Shown here piece after piece: positions 1 through 9,965 of a stretch of 64,000 bases of DNA. The position numbers were made by a program, and so were the translations under genes. Numbering within the stretch: the stretch's first letter is position 1; every line of letters begins with the position of its first letter. The stretch covers positions 88,022 through 152,021 of the forward strand of contig QBML01000007.1 in assembly GCA_003242085.1 (NCBI GenBank), in the 5' to 3' direction. The notes under the pieces were generated by a model. The model saw only the letters and a list, made by a program, of their open reading frames with translations. It ran no database searches and was not told where the DNA came from. This stretch comes from Pseudanabaena frigida. GTDB taxonomy: Bacteria; Cyanobacteriota; Cyanobacteriia; Pseudanabaenales; Pseudanabaenaceae.

Positions 1-135
1 GAAGCAAGTCACAACTAATTTAGATCGTTATATTATGAATAGTTGAAATAACTGCAATCTCAATTAAGCTTAAAAATGTAATCGTCTAATTAAAATTACG
101 TGAAATCTTTTATTTATAAAGGAGTAACTTTTTCC

Positions 136-588
136 GTGTTGAACCTCAAAAATTATTGGACAGTTCTCAAGCAAGCAGCGATCGCTTTTTGCGTGGCGAT
201 CGCCCTAGCAACTACTTTTTTTGCTCCAGTTTTAACCCAGCCCGTTATGGCACAAAGCCCATCGGAAATTCGTGCTGTATCTGCTGAGAAACTACAAGTT
301 ATTAGCGATCGCTTCGATCGTCTCGAAAAATTTGTTTATGCCCAAAATTGGAATGATGTCATCTCGTATATTCATGGGCCATTTGGTGAAATTCGTAGAG
401 AACTGAGAACGATCTCCGCTCAATTAGGTAAAACTCAAAAAGAATCTGCTAACGATTTAGCTAATAACTTATTCAAAAATTTTGTGATCCTTGATGTCGC
501 TGCGAAAGATAAAGATGCGATCGCGGCGGAGAATGCCTTTAAAAATGCTCTCCAAGACTTTGAAGGAATCGTTGATTTAGTTAGTTAA
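136..588 (+). CDS. psbQ: Photosystem II extrinsic protein PsbQ (CyanoQ)
   Basis: Lumenal accessory subunit that stabilises the oxygen-evolving side of photosystem II. The product has an N-terminal signal sequence (a basic start, then a hydrophobic stretch of about 20 residues ending VMAQ) followed by a four-helix, Lys/Arg-rich domain with the PsbQ-like stretch around the YIHGPFGEIRRELR motif. An in-frame GTG at 100 would give 162 residues, but the GTG at 136 has an AAGGAG Shine-Dalgarno at 119-124 and gives a normal signal peptide, so I prefer it (about 150 aa). Many CyanoQ proteins are lipoproteins; no Cys lies at the cleavage site here, so cleavage by signal peptidase I is inferred. It is followed at once by a terminator and is probably monocistronic. 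Confidence 0.85.
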   Translation: MLNLKNYWTVLKQAAIAFCVAIALATTFFAPVLTQPVMAQSPSEIRAVSAEKLQVISDRFDRLEKFVYAQNWNDVISYIHGPFGEIRRELRTISAQLGKTQKESANDLANNLFKNFVILDVAAKDKDAIAAENAFKNALQDFEGIVDLVS

Positions 589-591
589 AAT

Positions 592-620
592 AAAAAGGGG
601 TGCTTTCTGCGCCCCTTTTT
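592..620 (+). terminator. Rho-independent terminator after psbQ
   Basis: An AAAAAGGGG/CCCCTTTTT inverted repeat with a short loop is followed by a T-rich run, four bases after the psbQ stop and just before the next start codon. Confidence 0.85.
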
Positions 621-631
621 ATTTTATTTTT

Positions 632-1786
632 ATGCAAAGACCAATTTACCTAGATTGCCATGCCACTACGCCCGTTGATGAGCGGGTGTTAGAAGCAATG
701 CTGCCATATTTTCGAGAATCCTTTGGCAATCCTGCTAGTGTCGGTCATTTATATGGGTGGGAAGCAGAATCGGCGGTTAAATTAGCTCGTGAGGCGATCG
801 CCTTAGCGATTAATGCCACGCCTGAAGAAATTGTCTTTACTAGTGGTGCAACTGAAGCCAATAATCTGGCGCTAAAGGGCGTGGCTGAGGCATATCACCA
901 AAAAGGTCGGCATATAATCACCGTTCAAACTGAACATAGTGCTGTTCTCGATCCTTGCGCCTATTTAGAATCCCTCGGTTTTGAAATTACCTATTTACCA
1001 GTCCAATCCGATGGCTTGATTGATATACAGAAACTTGAACAGACAATTCGCCCCGATACGATTTTAGTTTCGGTGATGGCAGCGAATAACGAGATTGGCG
1101 TACTTCAACCGATCGCTGCCATTGGTCAAATTTGCCACGATCATCAAGTTCTCTTTCACACTGATGCGGCTCAGGCGATCGGCAAAGTTCCGATCGATGT
1201 GATGACGATGCAGATCGATTTGATGTCGCTCACTGCCCATAAAATCTATGGTGCAAAAGGCATCGGGGCTTTATATGTGCGTCGTCGCCAGCCCAGAGTT
1301 ACGCCAGCTCCACAACTACATGGTGGTGGACATGAGCGAGGAATGCGCTCTGGCACGCTCTACACTCCACAAATTGTCGGCTTTGCCAAAGCTCTCGAAA
1401 TAGCGATCGCCTCCCAAATAGAAGAACAGCAAAAAACATTAGCTCTGCGCCAATATCTATGGGAAAGATTAAGCAACCTCGATCGCATTATTCTCAATGG
1501 GAACTCTACTCAACGACTTGCAGGAAATCTCAATGTTAGTTTTGTAGATATTAGTGGGCAAGCCTTGATGTTAGCCTTACAACCGATAGTCGCGGTCTCT
1601 TCAGGTTCTGCTTGTTCTTCTGCGAAAACAGCACCTTCCCATGTTCTCAAAGCATTAGGTCATTCCGACGAGCTAGCCTATGCTTCTATCCGCTTTGGTA
1701 TTGGTAGATTCAATACTTTAGATGAGATAGAAATCGTCGCCAATCATGTTATTACATCCGTGCGATCGCTGACACATCAAAAATAA
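632..1786 (+). CDS. iscS: Cysteine desulfurase (NifS/IscS type)
   Basis: PLP-dependent class V aminotransferase-fold enzyme that takes sulfur from L-cysteine for Fe-S clusters and thiolated tRNA. Visible features are the N-terminal YLDCHATTPVD start, the ATEANNLALKG PLP-phosphate region, the HTDAAQ Asp, the Schiff-base lysine in AHKIYGAKG (about K204) and the active-site Cys in SGSACSSAK (about C328) on the mobile loop, which matches the NifS/IscS group rather than SufS. The 384-residue length is normal. No nif or isc cluster genes flank it, so a housekeeping role is likely; mnmA at 46.1 kb is a possible sulfur acceptor by family knowledge. Confidence 0.92.
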   Translation: MQRPIYLDCHATTPVDERVLEAMLPYFRESFGNPASVGHLYGWEAESAVKLAREAIALAINATPEEIVFTSGATEANNLALKGVAEAYHQKGRHIITVQTEHSAVLDPCAYLESLGFEITYLPVQSDGLIDIQKLEQTIRPDTILVSVMAANNEIGVLQPIAAIGQICHDHQVLFHTDAAQAIGKVPIDVMTMQIDLMSLTAHKIYGAKGIGALYVRRRQPRVTPAPQLHGGGHERGMRSGTLYTPQIVGFAKALEIAIASQIEEQQKTLALRQYLWERLSNLDRIILNGNSTQRLAGNLNVSFVDISGQALMLALQPIVAVSSGSACSSAKTAPSHVLKALGHSDELAYASIRFGIGRFNTLDEIEIVANHVITSVRSLTHQK

Positions 1787-1878
1787 TAAGTTACTATTAA
1801 TTAAGATAGATAGTAGCTAGATTAGTTTTAAGACATACTGCGTGCGTCTATCTAAACCAATAACCTTACCTGTCATCA

Positions 1879-2583
1879 ATGAATTCTAAAAGAATAAGTG
1901 AATTTTTTAATGCATCATCAGCCCCTACGTCTAATGAGAGTTTAGCGCACCTGAAAGATGGGACATTGATATCTGGATATGTGGGTTTAGACGTAAAATT
2001 CTACACGCATATTAATTGTCCTTCAATGCTTTATACACTCGAATATCTATCGAGCAAGCATTCATCTCCTTACAATATTGTTGAGACAGGATGTTCTTCT
2101 TGGGGGGTAAGTTCAACATTACTATGGGATACATTTGTTTCTGAATTTGGTGGAACCGTTGATTCAATTGACATCAATATGCAGAATGTAGAACATGCTA
2201 GAAAAGCTGTTTCAGAAAATACAACCATTCACTGCTCTGATAGTGTGGATTTCTTATTAGATTATAGAAAGCCTATTGATCTTCTCTATTTGGATAGTTT
2301 TGACTGCGATTTCTTTCGCGACAATGGATCTGCCGATCATCATTTAAAAGAGTTCAAAGCTGTAGAAAATTTGCTAAAGGAAAGCTCTTTGATACTAATA
2401 GACGATACGCCAATTAATAAACATTGGTTAGATAATGCAATGCAACGCAAGGATTATGATTATTTATCAGAAACTCATGTGTTTTATGGAAAGGGGAATA
2501 AGATATATAGTTATCTAACCCAACAAACACATTCCAAATTATTACTCCATACCTATCAGTGTCTCTTTGAATATTATCCTTAA
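1879..2583 (+). CDS. Class I SAM-dependent methyltransferase-like protein
   Basis: The 234-residue product has a Rossmann methyltransferase outline: motif I VETGCSSWGVSS (about residues 68-79), an acidic end of strand 2 in VDSIDINMQN, an acidic loop LLYLDSFDCDF and a following DDTP segment. This looks like the Methyltransf_24 group; substrate unknown. The gene is AT-rich and contains no GCGATCGC site, unlike almost all neighbours, which may indicate recent acquisition. No strong Shine-Dalgarno is visible and no operon partner is evident. Confidence 0.65.
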   Translation: MNSKRISEFFNASSAPTSNESLAHLKDGTLISGYVGLDVKFYTHINCPSMLYTLEYLSSKHSSPYNIVETGCSSWGVSSTLLWDTFVSEFGGTVDSIDINMQNVEHARKAVSENTTIHCSDSVDFLLDYRKPIDLLYLDSFDCDFFRDNGSADHHLKEFKAVENLLKESSLILIDDTPINKHWLDNAMQRKDYDYLSETHVFYGKGNKIYSYLTQQTHSKLLLHTYQCLFEYYP

Positions 2584-2678
2584 TCCTGATTAGAAAGGCT
2601 TACTGTGTATTGTTTGATGAAGTATTTGATATTTGTTTAGCAGCTTCTAGCAAGTTTTATTTAGGAGGAGATTAGATT

Positions 2679-2990
2679 ATGACGTTTACTGTTATTACGG
2701 AAAAGGTGATAGGTCAATCGGAATCTCTAAATAATTTAACATTGGAGGCTTTTTTGAATTTGCTAGAGATAGATGAGAGCTTCGAATTAATTAGCGGAGA
2801 GGCTATTAAAAAAATGTCACCCAAGTTTTTTAATTCGCGATTAACCAGTGCGATTTGGGCTGAATTATTGGGTTGGGCAAGTAGCAATTGTACTCCTGAA
2901 ACTTATCGTGGCGATCGCGGATTAACTGATGAGTTATTTCCAAATTTATCAATGACATCAGAACAGTTTTTTATAAAAGCAGGAATCTGA
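2679..2990 (+). pseudogene. Uma2-family nuclease gene with in-frame internal deletion
   Basis: Uma2 (DUF820) proteins are PD-(D/E)XK-fold putative nucleases of about 190 residues, expanded in cyanobacteria. The first 67 or so residues match the family N-terminus (LELISGE-like FELISGEAIKKMSPKF, then the RLTSAIW helix). The sequence then jumps directly to the usual C-terminal tail (PETYRGDRGLTDELFPNLS, ending in an FIKAGI-type stop). The central block of about 85-90 residues that carries the catalytic D, E and K is missing, while the frame and a strong AGGAGG ribosome site (about 2662) remain. A short product could be made but cannot be an active nuclease of this fold. Confidence 0.8.
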
Positions 2991-3332
2991 ATCGTTGTTG
3001 TATCTCTTAGGATTGCACATCCAGCAATAGTTGAAACTTTTGCCTGATTACCATCTATCTCTTTCGACTTCGTGAATACAGATCTCAAGTAGTAAGTGGA
3101 GCTATATGAAGATTCTATGATTCCGAATTTAATTATTGAGGTTTACTAAATATAAAATCAGAACCTTAACCTCATAAAAATTTTAAAGAAATAATTCATA
3201 CTATTGACAAATCATGATCTTTTTGGCAAGCTTAATTACAGTCAAATATTCTGTTTTCTAAATTTATAAAGTCAGTTTTTACTTTCTGCTTTTGATATTG
3301 GTGTCATTAACATTACAAAAGAAAAGAAATTT
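2991..3332 (+). other. Non-coding AT-rich gap
   Basis: I see no convincing gene in these 340 bases. The stretch is AT-rich, has no HIP1 site, and leads into the small secreted-protein gene, so it probably holds that gene's promoter. Confidence 0.4.
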
Positions 3333-3680
3333 ATGAATCTTCGTAAGGCTCCTTTGAAATTTGTTTCTGCAACTGTCTTATCTCTGATTACTGGTTTAAT
3401 GTCTGAGTCTGCAAGTGCAAATCATCTTGACTTTACACTCTACAATGAGAGCGATAAGCCGATTTACTCCCTTTACATCTCAAGCGCACGTTCACCTAAT
3501 TGGGGATCAAATGTACTAGGTAGAGATTTTTTGGATGTCAGAGAATTTACTCAGATAACTTTCCCGGGGCAGTCAAATAGAAGTCCTTGTATGTATGACA
3601 TTAAAGCTAGATTATCAGATGGATCTACTCGTCAAGGTCGTTTTAATCTCTGCCAGACTCGATCTGTAACTGTCCGATGA
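3333..3680 (+). CDS. Small exported protein of unknown function
   Basis: A 115-residue product with a clear signal peptide (basic start, hydrophobic core, SASA-N cleavage site near residue 29). The mature part of about 85 residues is rich in beta-forming stretches (LDFTLYNESDKPIYSLYIS) and has two cysteines (SPCMYD and FNLCQT) that could form one disulfide. Short proteins with this pattern occur in many cyanobacteria without an assigned function; I do not recognise a named family. A purine-rich ribosome site (AAAAGAAAAG) precedes the ATG. Confidence 0.7.
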   Translation: MNLRKAPLKFVSATVLSLITGLMSESASANHLDFTLYNESDKPIYSLYISSARSPNWGSNVLGRDFLDVREFTQITFPGQSNRSPCMYDIKARLSDGSTRQGRFNLCQTRSVTVR

Positions 3681-3804
3681 ATAAAGATGTATTGTATCAA
3701 ACCCGATTATATTAGCTGTGTTTGAATTATGATTGGGATGCGATTTTTTAGCAGTACTCTTAACTATAGACTATTGATAATTTTCTCTTCAATAATAGTA
3801 AAAG

Positions 3805-3866
3805 CTCTATTTGTATAGCAGATTTCCTATTAGTATGCTAACAGGAAATCTGCTATACAAATAGAG
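3805..3866. terminator. Long perfect inverted repeat, probable terminator of the minus-strand gene
   Basis: Perfect 24-bp arms (3805-3828 and 3843-3866) with a 14-base spacer end one base before the stop of the ferritin-like gene. The arm contains TATAGCAG, a terminus shared with several hairpin elements elsewhere in the window, so it may be one of these elements acting as a terminator. Confidence 0.65.
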
Positions 3867-3867
3867 A

Positions 3868-4755
3868 CTAATGATTGACTGCCTTATTAGCCGTTTCTTT
3901 GAGATTGCCATTAAAGAACATAGGAATAAATTTCTCAACAAAAGAAGAAGGATCTTTCTCCCATGCTTTTTTGAAGATATCGATTCGGGTCTTCTGTAAC
4001 TCAGTCGAGAACAAAGTCTCAGGAAGTTGATTGAGCAAGTATTGAGGACGTTCCCATAGCGGCAGAGTTTCGGAAATCTTCAACAAATTCTCAAGGCGGC
4101 GCACTTCTGCACCAGCAAGGACATCCATTCCTGACTCAAAAGCAGCTTGCTCGATCGCTACATATTTGCGCTTAGCCGTCTCAACCTTAGTACGATGAGC
4201 TTCACTCTTTTTGCTAATCTCAGCTAGCTTGCGATTACCCCAACGTACATGAGCCGCCTCTTCGGGAAGAATTTTCTCAATGGTTTCGCGAATTTTGATG
4301 TTTTCGTCAGTCTGTTCGGCTTTCTTGAGCGATCGAATATGCGCGGCGAAATATTCACAACCACGCTTTTCGGCAACATTGATTCCTGCCAAAGCATCGA
4401 TAACAATATCTTCAGGATTGGCAGAAGGTTCATACTTACTCAAACGAGTAAATTCATCGATATATAAATTTCCATCAGGTGTACCGATTTCTTCACCAAG
4501 CTCATAAAGTAAATCGGTCAACCACATCGCATGACGTGCTTCGTCAGAAACATGATGGGAAAGCTCTTGAATCAAATCGCGAGGCTTGCCATTCAGGATT
4601 TCAATCAGTCCAGTCAAATCTTTGCAGCTACGTTGTTCGCTAAAGCGATAGCGATTTAATGTTGTCATATGAGCTTCGCGCTGACGTACAACATTGTCGA
4701 GAATGTCTTCAGCACTCAGTTGACCGCGAAATTTATGGGGATAAGCAACTGTCAT
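3868..4755 (-). CDS. Ferritin-like diiron-type protein
   Basis: A 295-residue, all-helical product with the paired ExxH signatures of ferritin-like carboxylate diiron proteins: DEARHAMW (about E72/H75) and EEAAHVRW (about E166/H169), with extra Glu candidates in AEKRGCEYF between them. This supports a di-metal site in a four-helix bundle covering roughly residues 40-180; the C-terminal 110 residues are helical and unassigned. The reaction is unknown; oxidase, reductase and iron-handling roles are all possible. It is transcribed alone and has no ferritin-like nucleation or haem-ligand motif that would make it a bacterioferritin. Confidence 0.7.
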   Translation of the reverse strand: MTVAYPHKFRGQLSAEDILDNVVRQREAHMTTLNRYRFSEQRSCKDLTGLIEILNGKPRDLIQELSHHVSDEARHAMWLTDLLYELGEEIGTPDGNLYIDEFTRLSKYEPSANPEDIVIDALAGINVAEKRGCEYFAAHIRSLKKAEQTDENIKIRETIEKILPEEAAHVRWGNRKLAEISKKSEAHRTKVETAKRKYVAIEQAAFESGMDVLAGAEVRRLENLLKISETLPLWERPQYLLNQLPETLFSTELQKTRIDIFKKAWEKDPSSFVEKFIPMFFNGNLKETANKAVNH

Positions 4756-4852
4756 CTTTAAACCTAAATCATAAATAATAGATTGTGGGGATTAGTTAGC
4801 TTAAAGCTACTCATATCCTATTAATCAATTTTAAACCGATTTGTAAAGAAGT

Positions 4853-6019
4853 GTGAAGACCGACCCCATATCTACGCCCTACGACTGGCTCGATCGCTCA
4901 TTAGAGTCTATTCACAAAGCTAACTGGTATCGCTCCACGCAAACGATTACTAGCAAAGCTGGGACGATTGCTACCATTGATGGGCGCGAAATGTTGATGT
5001 TTGCCAGTAACAACTATTTGGGACTGGCAGGCGATCTCCGTTTGATCGAAGCAGCGATCGCCGCTACAGAAAAATATGGCACTGGCTCAACGGGCTCGCG
5101 ATTGGTGACAGGGCATTTAGCTTTGCATGAAGAGTTAGAAACGGCGATCGCCGATCTTAAAAATACAGAAGCATCTCTCGTTTTTAGCTCTGGTTATTTA
5201 GCAAATTTGGGGACGATCTCGGCAATTGTGGGAGCGCGAGATTTGATTTTAGGGGATGAATATAATCACTCCTGTTTGAAGAAAGGCGGATTACTCAGTG
5301 GCGCAACGGCGATCGATTATCGCCATTTGGACTTGGACGATCTCACTGTTAAATTACAGGAAAATCGTGCTAAGTATCGTCGCTGTTTAATTACTACTGA
5401 CAGCGTGTTTAGCATGGATGGAGATCTCGCACCATTACGGGAAATTATAGACTTAGCCAACCAATATGACTGCATGGTGTTAGTTGATGAAGCTCACGGA
5501 ACAGGAGTGTTTGGCGATCGCGGTGGTGGTTTAACCAATGCTTTGGGAATTAAACAGGATGTAATTCAAGTAGGAACTCTGAGCAAAGCTTTGGGAAGTT
5601 TGGGCGGCTATGTGGCAGGTTCAGCAAAACTAATCGACTATCTTCGTAATCGCGCACCGACTTGGATTTATACGACAGGTCTATCTCCTGCGGATACAGG
5701 CGCGGCGATTGCTGCCATTAATATCGTCAAAGTAGAAACCGCTCTCCGCCAGCAGCTTTGGCAAAATGTGGAATTAGTTAAACAGGGTTTACAAGAATTA
5801 GGTATTCAAGCGATCGCTTTTGATTCACCGATTATTGCAATATCAGTGGGGGATATTACACAAACTCTAGAAATGTCAACCCACTTACGCAAAAATGGGA
5901 TCTTTGCCCCTGCCATCCGCCCGCCCACTGTGCCCACCCCACGTATCCGCCTAACGCTGATGGCAAGTCATACTCTCAGTCAAATTCAGTTTTTGATGCA
6001 ATGTTTACAAGCTTGGTAA
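4853..6019 (+). CDS. bioF: 8-amino-7-oxononanoate synthase
   Basis: PLP enzyme that condenses pimeloyl-ACP/CoA with L-alanine in biotin synthesis. The product (388 aa, normal length) shows the alpha-oxoamine synthase signatures: NNYLGLA near the start, GTGSTGSRLVTGH, VDEAHGTGVFG and the Schiff-base lysine in GTLSKALGSLGG (K245). The start is GTG. The gene end overlaps the start of the next gene by 19 bases, suggesting translational coupling with a diguanylate cyclase, which is an unexpected partner. No other bio genes are in the window. Confidence 0.9.
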   Translation: MKTDPISTPYDWLDRSLESIHKANWYRSTQTITSKAGTIATIDGREMLMFASNNYLGLAGDLRLIEAAIAATEKYGTGSTGSRLVTGHLALHEELETAIADLKNTEASLVFSSGYLANLGTISAIVGARDLILGDEYNHSCLKKGGLLSGATAIDYRHLDLDDLTVKLQENRAKYRRCLITTDSVFSMDGDLAPLREIIDLANQYDCMVLVDEAHGTGVFGDRGGGLTNALGIKQDVIQVGTLSKALGSLGGYVAGSAKLIDYLRNRAPTWIYTTGLSPADTGAAIAAINIVKVETALRQQLWQNVELVKQGLQELGIQAIAFDSPIIAISVGDITQTLEMSTHLRKNGIFAPAIRPPTVPTPRIRLTLMASHTLSQIQFLMQCLQAW

Positions 6020-7155
6020 ATCTTGATGTTCAGACAATGATCTTCATGACTAGTATTGATGCGATTTTACAAGTATCAATGCTGATCTTTTTGTGCTTGT
6101 TAGTAAATCAATATCGAGGTATTAAAACCTATACATTAGGCAGATTTTTTACAATATCGAGCTTTTTCATCACTTTTAGTAGAGTACTTCCACTATCCCC
6201 CACATTAATTACTGCTGGTTTATTCCTCTTGATGGGTAGTTGTATGACTTGCATTGCCATAGCTCAATTTACCGACAAAAAGATTAAGTTCCATTACTTT
6301 CTCATCCTTAATCTTCTATTCATTGGAATTCAATCATATTTTTTGATTTTCCAAGATGTTTTCTTATTCAAAACCATTACTCAATCAGTCTTTCAGATCG
6401 TAGTCTTTACTCTTGCTGTTTACTATTTATTAACGCATTCCCATAAAAGTTTTATAAGTTCAGCAAGATTTATGGCGAGTGTTATGTCTATGTTGATCCT
6501 GTCATTAATAGCCAGAATTGTAGTGTTGATTAGAAATCCACCCGATAATTTATATGCTCATACTGAAATCAATTCTTTTTCATTACTGATTGTTTTTATC
6601 TTCACTTTTTTAATGAATGCTGGGTTTGTGATGATGGTATGTCAGAGACTTTATCACGATCTACATAGGACAGCTAATACCGATGTCCTAACCCATTTGC
6701 TCAATCGACGTGCCATGATGCGTCAATTGGAAAGCGCGATCGATCGCTTCTATCGCAGCGATCGCCAGTTTGCGATTATCTTGATTGATGTGGACTTTTT
6801 CAAGCGGGTTAATGATGTCTACGGACATGATGCTGGTGACATGGTTCTCATACACCTAGCCCAAATTCTCCAAACTAAAATGCGGCAAATTGATTCAGCC
6901 AGTCGTTGGGGAGGAGAGGAGTTTTTGATTTTATTGCCTGATACTACACTCATACAATCACAGGAAATCGCCGAACGCATACGCACCCATGTAGAGACAA
7001 ATCCCACACAATCAAATATTCAAATCACAATTAGTTTAGGAATAGCAGCGATCCGTCAGCATGGTAATTCTTTGGAGAGTTTAATTACAGCTGCGGATCG
7101 TGCTCTATATGAAGCAAAAAGAAGTGGACGCAATCGTGTAGCTATTGCTAACTAA
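6001..7155 (+). CDS. Membrane-bound GGDEF diguanylate cyclase
   Basis: Makes c-di-GMP from two GTP. The first 210 residues hold about seven hydrophobic helices; the GGDEF domain spans about 220-382. The active-site motif is GGEEF (304-308), and RQID (295-298), five residues before it, is an intact RxxD inhibitory site, so product feedback is predicted. No EAL or HD-GYP domain is present. The ATG at 6001 lies inside bioF; a second in-frame Met at 6037 could be the true start. A strong hairpin ends the transcript. Confidence 0.88.
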   Translation: MFTSLVNLDVQTMIFMTSIDAILQVSMLIFLCLLVNQYRGIKTYTLGRFFTISSFFITFSRVLPLSPTLITAGLFLLMGSCMTCIAIAQFTDKKIKFHYFLILNLLFIGIQSYFLIFQDVFLFKTITQSVFQIVVFTLAVYYLLTHSHKSFISSARFMASVMSMLILSLIARIVVLIRNPPDNLYAHTEINSFSLLIVFIFTFLMNAGFVMMVCQRLYHDLHRTANTDVLTHLLNRRAMMRQLESAIDRFYRSDRQFAIILIDVDFFKRVNDVYGHDAGDMVLIHLAQILQTKMRQIDSASRWGGEEFLILLPDTTLIQSQEIAERIRTHVETNPTQSNIQITISLGIAAIRQHGNSLESLITAADRALYEAKRSGRNRVAIAN

Positions 7156-7190
7156 AAAGAGAAGGGGCGCAATGCGCCCCTTCTCTTTTT
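7154..7190. terminator. Bidirectional terminator between the GGDEF gene and clpB
   Basis: Perfect 18-bp arms separated by one base, with A-run and T-run flanks on both sides, lie between two convergent genes and touch both stop codons. Confidence 0.9.
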
Positions 7191-9810
7191 AGGAAACAGT
7201 TACAAGCTCTCCAGAAAGACGTTTGAAGGAGAGTCGCTCATTTTCGATATCGACAAAAATAGTGTCTCCATCGGCATAGTCACCACGTAAGATTCCCTTA
7301 GCAATTTGGGTTTCCAATTGACGCTGAATGATCCGCTTCAGAGGACGCGCTCCATACACGGGATCGTAGCCAACCTCAGCGATGAAGTCTAGGGCAGCAT
7401 CAGCAAGCTTCAAGGTCATGCGGCGATCGCCTAGTCTCTTTTCCAAACGTTGAACTTGAAGTTTAACAATACGACGGAGTTCGTCACGACGGAGAGCATG
7501 GAAGATGACAATTTCATCAATGCGGTTGAGAAACTCTGGGCGGAAACTCGATCTCATTGACTCCATGACGCGATCGCGCATTTCCTCATAGCGTGAGTCA
7601 TCACCCGCAATATCGAGAATATATTGCGAACCAACGTTGCTGGTCATAATGATGATCGAGTTCTTAAAGTCCACAGTACGACCTTGAGAATCAGTCACAC
7701 GACCATCATCAAGAATTTGCAGCATGATGTTAAATACATCAGGATGTGCTTTCTCGATTTCATCAAAGAGAATCACAGCGTAGGGACGACGACGCACTGC
7801 TTCCGTTAATTGTCCGCCTTCTTCATAGCCAACATATCCAGGAGGTGCGCCGACTAGACGGGAAACACTATGTTTCTCCATATACTCAGACATATCGATC
7901 CGCACCATCGAGTCTTCGGTATCGAAGAGGTAAGCAGCCAAGGCTTTGGCTAATTCCGTCTTACCAACACCCGTTGGACCTAAGAAGATAAAGCTAGCGA
8001 TCGGGCGATTAGGATCGGCAAGTCCTGCGCGAGAACGTTGGATAGCGTCAGCGATCGCTGTGACCGCCTCTTCTTGCCCAACAACGCGATCGTGCAATAC
8101 ATCTTCGAGTTGCAAGAGCTTTTCTTTCTCAGATTCCACAAGCTTACTGACGGGAATACCCGACCATTTGGAGATAATTTCGGCAATATCTTCCTCAGTA
8201 ACTTCTTGACGCAAGAGCGATCGCCCAGAAGTTTTTGCCTCTTCGAGGTTGACTTCCGCAATTTCCAATTGACGTTGCAAATCGGTAAGCTTACCGTACT
8301 TGAGCTCGGCAGCTTTGTTCAGATCGTAATCGCGCTCAGCTTGCTGAATTTCTACATTCACCTGCTCGATACTTTCTTTCAATTTGCGAATGTTATCGAT
8401 AACGCTTTTCTCTGCTTCCCATTGGGCTTTGAGAGTGGTTTGCTCTTCTTTTAAGTCACCAAGTTCTTTATAAAGCTTTTCGAGACGTTCAAGAGACTCG
8501 CGATCGGTTTCCTTTTTCAGCGAGAGACATTCCATTTCTAACTGAATCACCTTGCGATTGATTTCATCAAGGGCTTCAGGCTGTGAGGTAATTTCCATCT
8601 TCAACTTTGCGGCGGCTTCGTCAACCAGATCGATCGCCTTGTCTGGCAAAAAGCGATCGCTGATATAGCGATTAGAGAGAGTAGCAGCCGCTACCAGTGC
8701 TGTATCGGAGATTTTTACACCGTGATGTAACTCGTAGCGATCGCGCAACCCACGTAAGATCGAGATCGTATCTTCGACATTGGGTTGATCGACATAAACC
8801 TGTTGGAAGCGCCGTTCGAGAGCGGCATCCTTCTCAATATATTTGCGATATTCATCCAGAGTAGTCGCACCGATACAACGCAACTCACCACGAGCAAGCA
8901 TTGGCTTCAGTAAGTTACCTGCATCCATAGCGCCCTGTGTGGCTCCCGCACCAACAACGGTATGAATTTCATCAATAAATAGAATAAACTGACCGCTTGA
9001 TTCCGTAACTTCTTTCAGAACCGCTTTTAGTCTTTCTTCAAATTCACCGCGGTATTTTGCACCCGCAATCAGTCCACCCATATCGAGAGCAATCAGCTTA
9101 CGACCTTGCAGTGATTCAGGCACATCACCACTGAGGATGCGTTGGGCTAAACCTTCTGCGATCGCGGTTTTACCGACACCTGGTTCACCAATCAACACAG
9201 GATTATTTTTAGTGCGGCGCGACAAAATCTGGATCGTGCGACGAATTTCATCATCACGTCCGATTACGGGATCGAGTTTACCCTCACGGGCTAATTCAGT
9301 GAGATCGCGACCATATTTACTTAGAGCTTCATATTTATTTTCGGGGGTTTGGTCGGTCACTTTTTGCTTACCTCTGACTTCCTGAATAATACTACGGAGC
9401 TTTGCTTCATCAAGTCCCATTTCCTGATAAAGAGGCTTCCCGAAGCGATCATCTTTACAGTAGGGTAACAAGATATGCTCAATGGAAATAAAATCATCAC
9501 CAAAGCTTTTGCGTTCTTTTTCGGCGCGGTCAAGCAATGTATCTAGATTTTTGCCTAAGTACACGGCACTGTTAGAACTAGAAACTTTGGGCTGACGATT
9601 GATAAACTCATCAGTGCGATCGCGCAAACGCTGAATATTGATGCCTGCTTTACTAAAAATACTTGCCGCTAGTCCTTCTTCCTCTAGCAATGCTTTCAGT
9701 AAATGCTCTGGTTCGATCTGTTGCTGTTGGGCTGCTTTCACCACATCTGGGGTTTTTGCGATCGCTGCCCATGCTTTTTCAGTAAATTGATTAGGATTTG
9801 TTGGTTGCAT
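7189..9810 (-). CDS. clpB: Disaggregase ATPase ClpB
   Basis: Hsp100 hexameric unfoldase that rescues aggregated proteins with DnaK. The 873-residue product has the Clp N-domain, AAA-1 with [13 protein letters not shown]alker A, a coiled-coil middle domain (about 400-530, rich in Lys/Glu heptads), AAA-2 with [12 protein letters not shown], and the C-terminal small domain. The [14 protein letters not shown] start resembles the heat-inducible cyanobacterial ClpB1. A perfect AGGAGG ribosome site lies 10 bases before the ATG. Regulation is not evident from sequence; no CIRCE-like repeat was found directly upstream. Confidence 0.95.
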   Translation of the reverse strand: MQPTNPNQFTEKAWAAIAKTPDVVKAAQQQQIEPEHLLKALLEEEGLAASIFSKAGINIQRLRDRTDEFINRQPKVSSSNSAVYLGKNLDTLLDRAEKERKSFGDDFISIEHILLPYCKDDRFGKPLYQEMGLDEAKLRSIIQEVRGKQKVTDQTPENKYEALSKYGRDLTELAREGKLDPVIGRDDEIRRTIQILSRRTKNNPVLIGEPGVGKTAIAEGLAQRILSGDVPESLQGRKLIALDMGGLIAGAKYRGEFEERLKAVLKEVTESSGQFILFIDEIHTVVGAGATQGAMDAGNLLKPMLARGELRCIGATTLDEYRKYIEKDAALERRFQQVYVDQPNVEDTISILRGLRDRYELHHGVKISDTALVAAATLSNRYISDRFLPDKAIDLVDEAAAKLKMEITSQPEALDEINRKVIQLEMECLSLKKETDRESLERLEKLYKELGDLKEEQTTLKAQWEAEKSVIDNIRKLKESIEQVNVEIQQAERDYDLNKAAELKYGKLTDLQRQLEIAEVNLEEAKTSGRSLLRQEVTEEDIAEIISKWSGIPVSKLVESEKEKLLQLEDVLHDRVVGQEEAVTAIADAIQRSRAGLADPNRPIASFIFLGPTGVGKTELAKALAAYLFDTEDSMVRIDMSEYMEKHSVSRLVGAPPGYVGYEEGGQLTEAVRRRPYAVILFDEIEKAHPDVFNIMLQILDDGRVTDSQGRTVDFKNSIIIMTSNVGSQYILDIAGDDSRYEEMRDRVMESMRSSFRPEFLNRIDEIVIFHALRRDELRRIVKLQVQRLEKRLGDRRMTLKLADAALDFIAEVGYDPVYGARPLKRIIQRQLETQIAKGILRGDYADGDTIFVDIENERLSFKRLSGELVTVS

Positions 9811-9965
9811 CGCTAGTTACCTCCTGTGGCTTTTTGGTTTTAGACAACTATAAGAATCGCGATTATTCAGATTTAAATATCTTTGAATATCTTAGTGTGT
9901 CTAACTTTTTAACAGGATCGGTTCTACCTTGCATAAGGGTGCGTGTTTCCGTACTTCACTTATTA

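Noticed and set aside
632..1786. Cysteine desulfurase as part of a nitrogen-fixation cluster
   Set aside because: No other nif genes are present; IscS-like housekeeping use explains it.
2903..3088. Minus-strand open frame overlapping the Uma2 remnant
   Set aside because: It has no ribosome site and no family resemblance I can defend, and overlaps the antisense of a conserved Uma2 tail.
3868..4755. Bacterioferritin or Dps
   Set aside because: It is much longer, and the ExxH pair arrangement does not match the spacing of those families.
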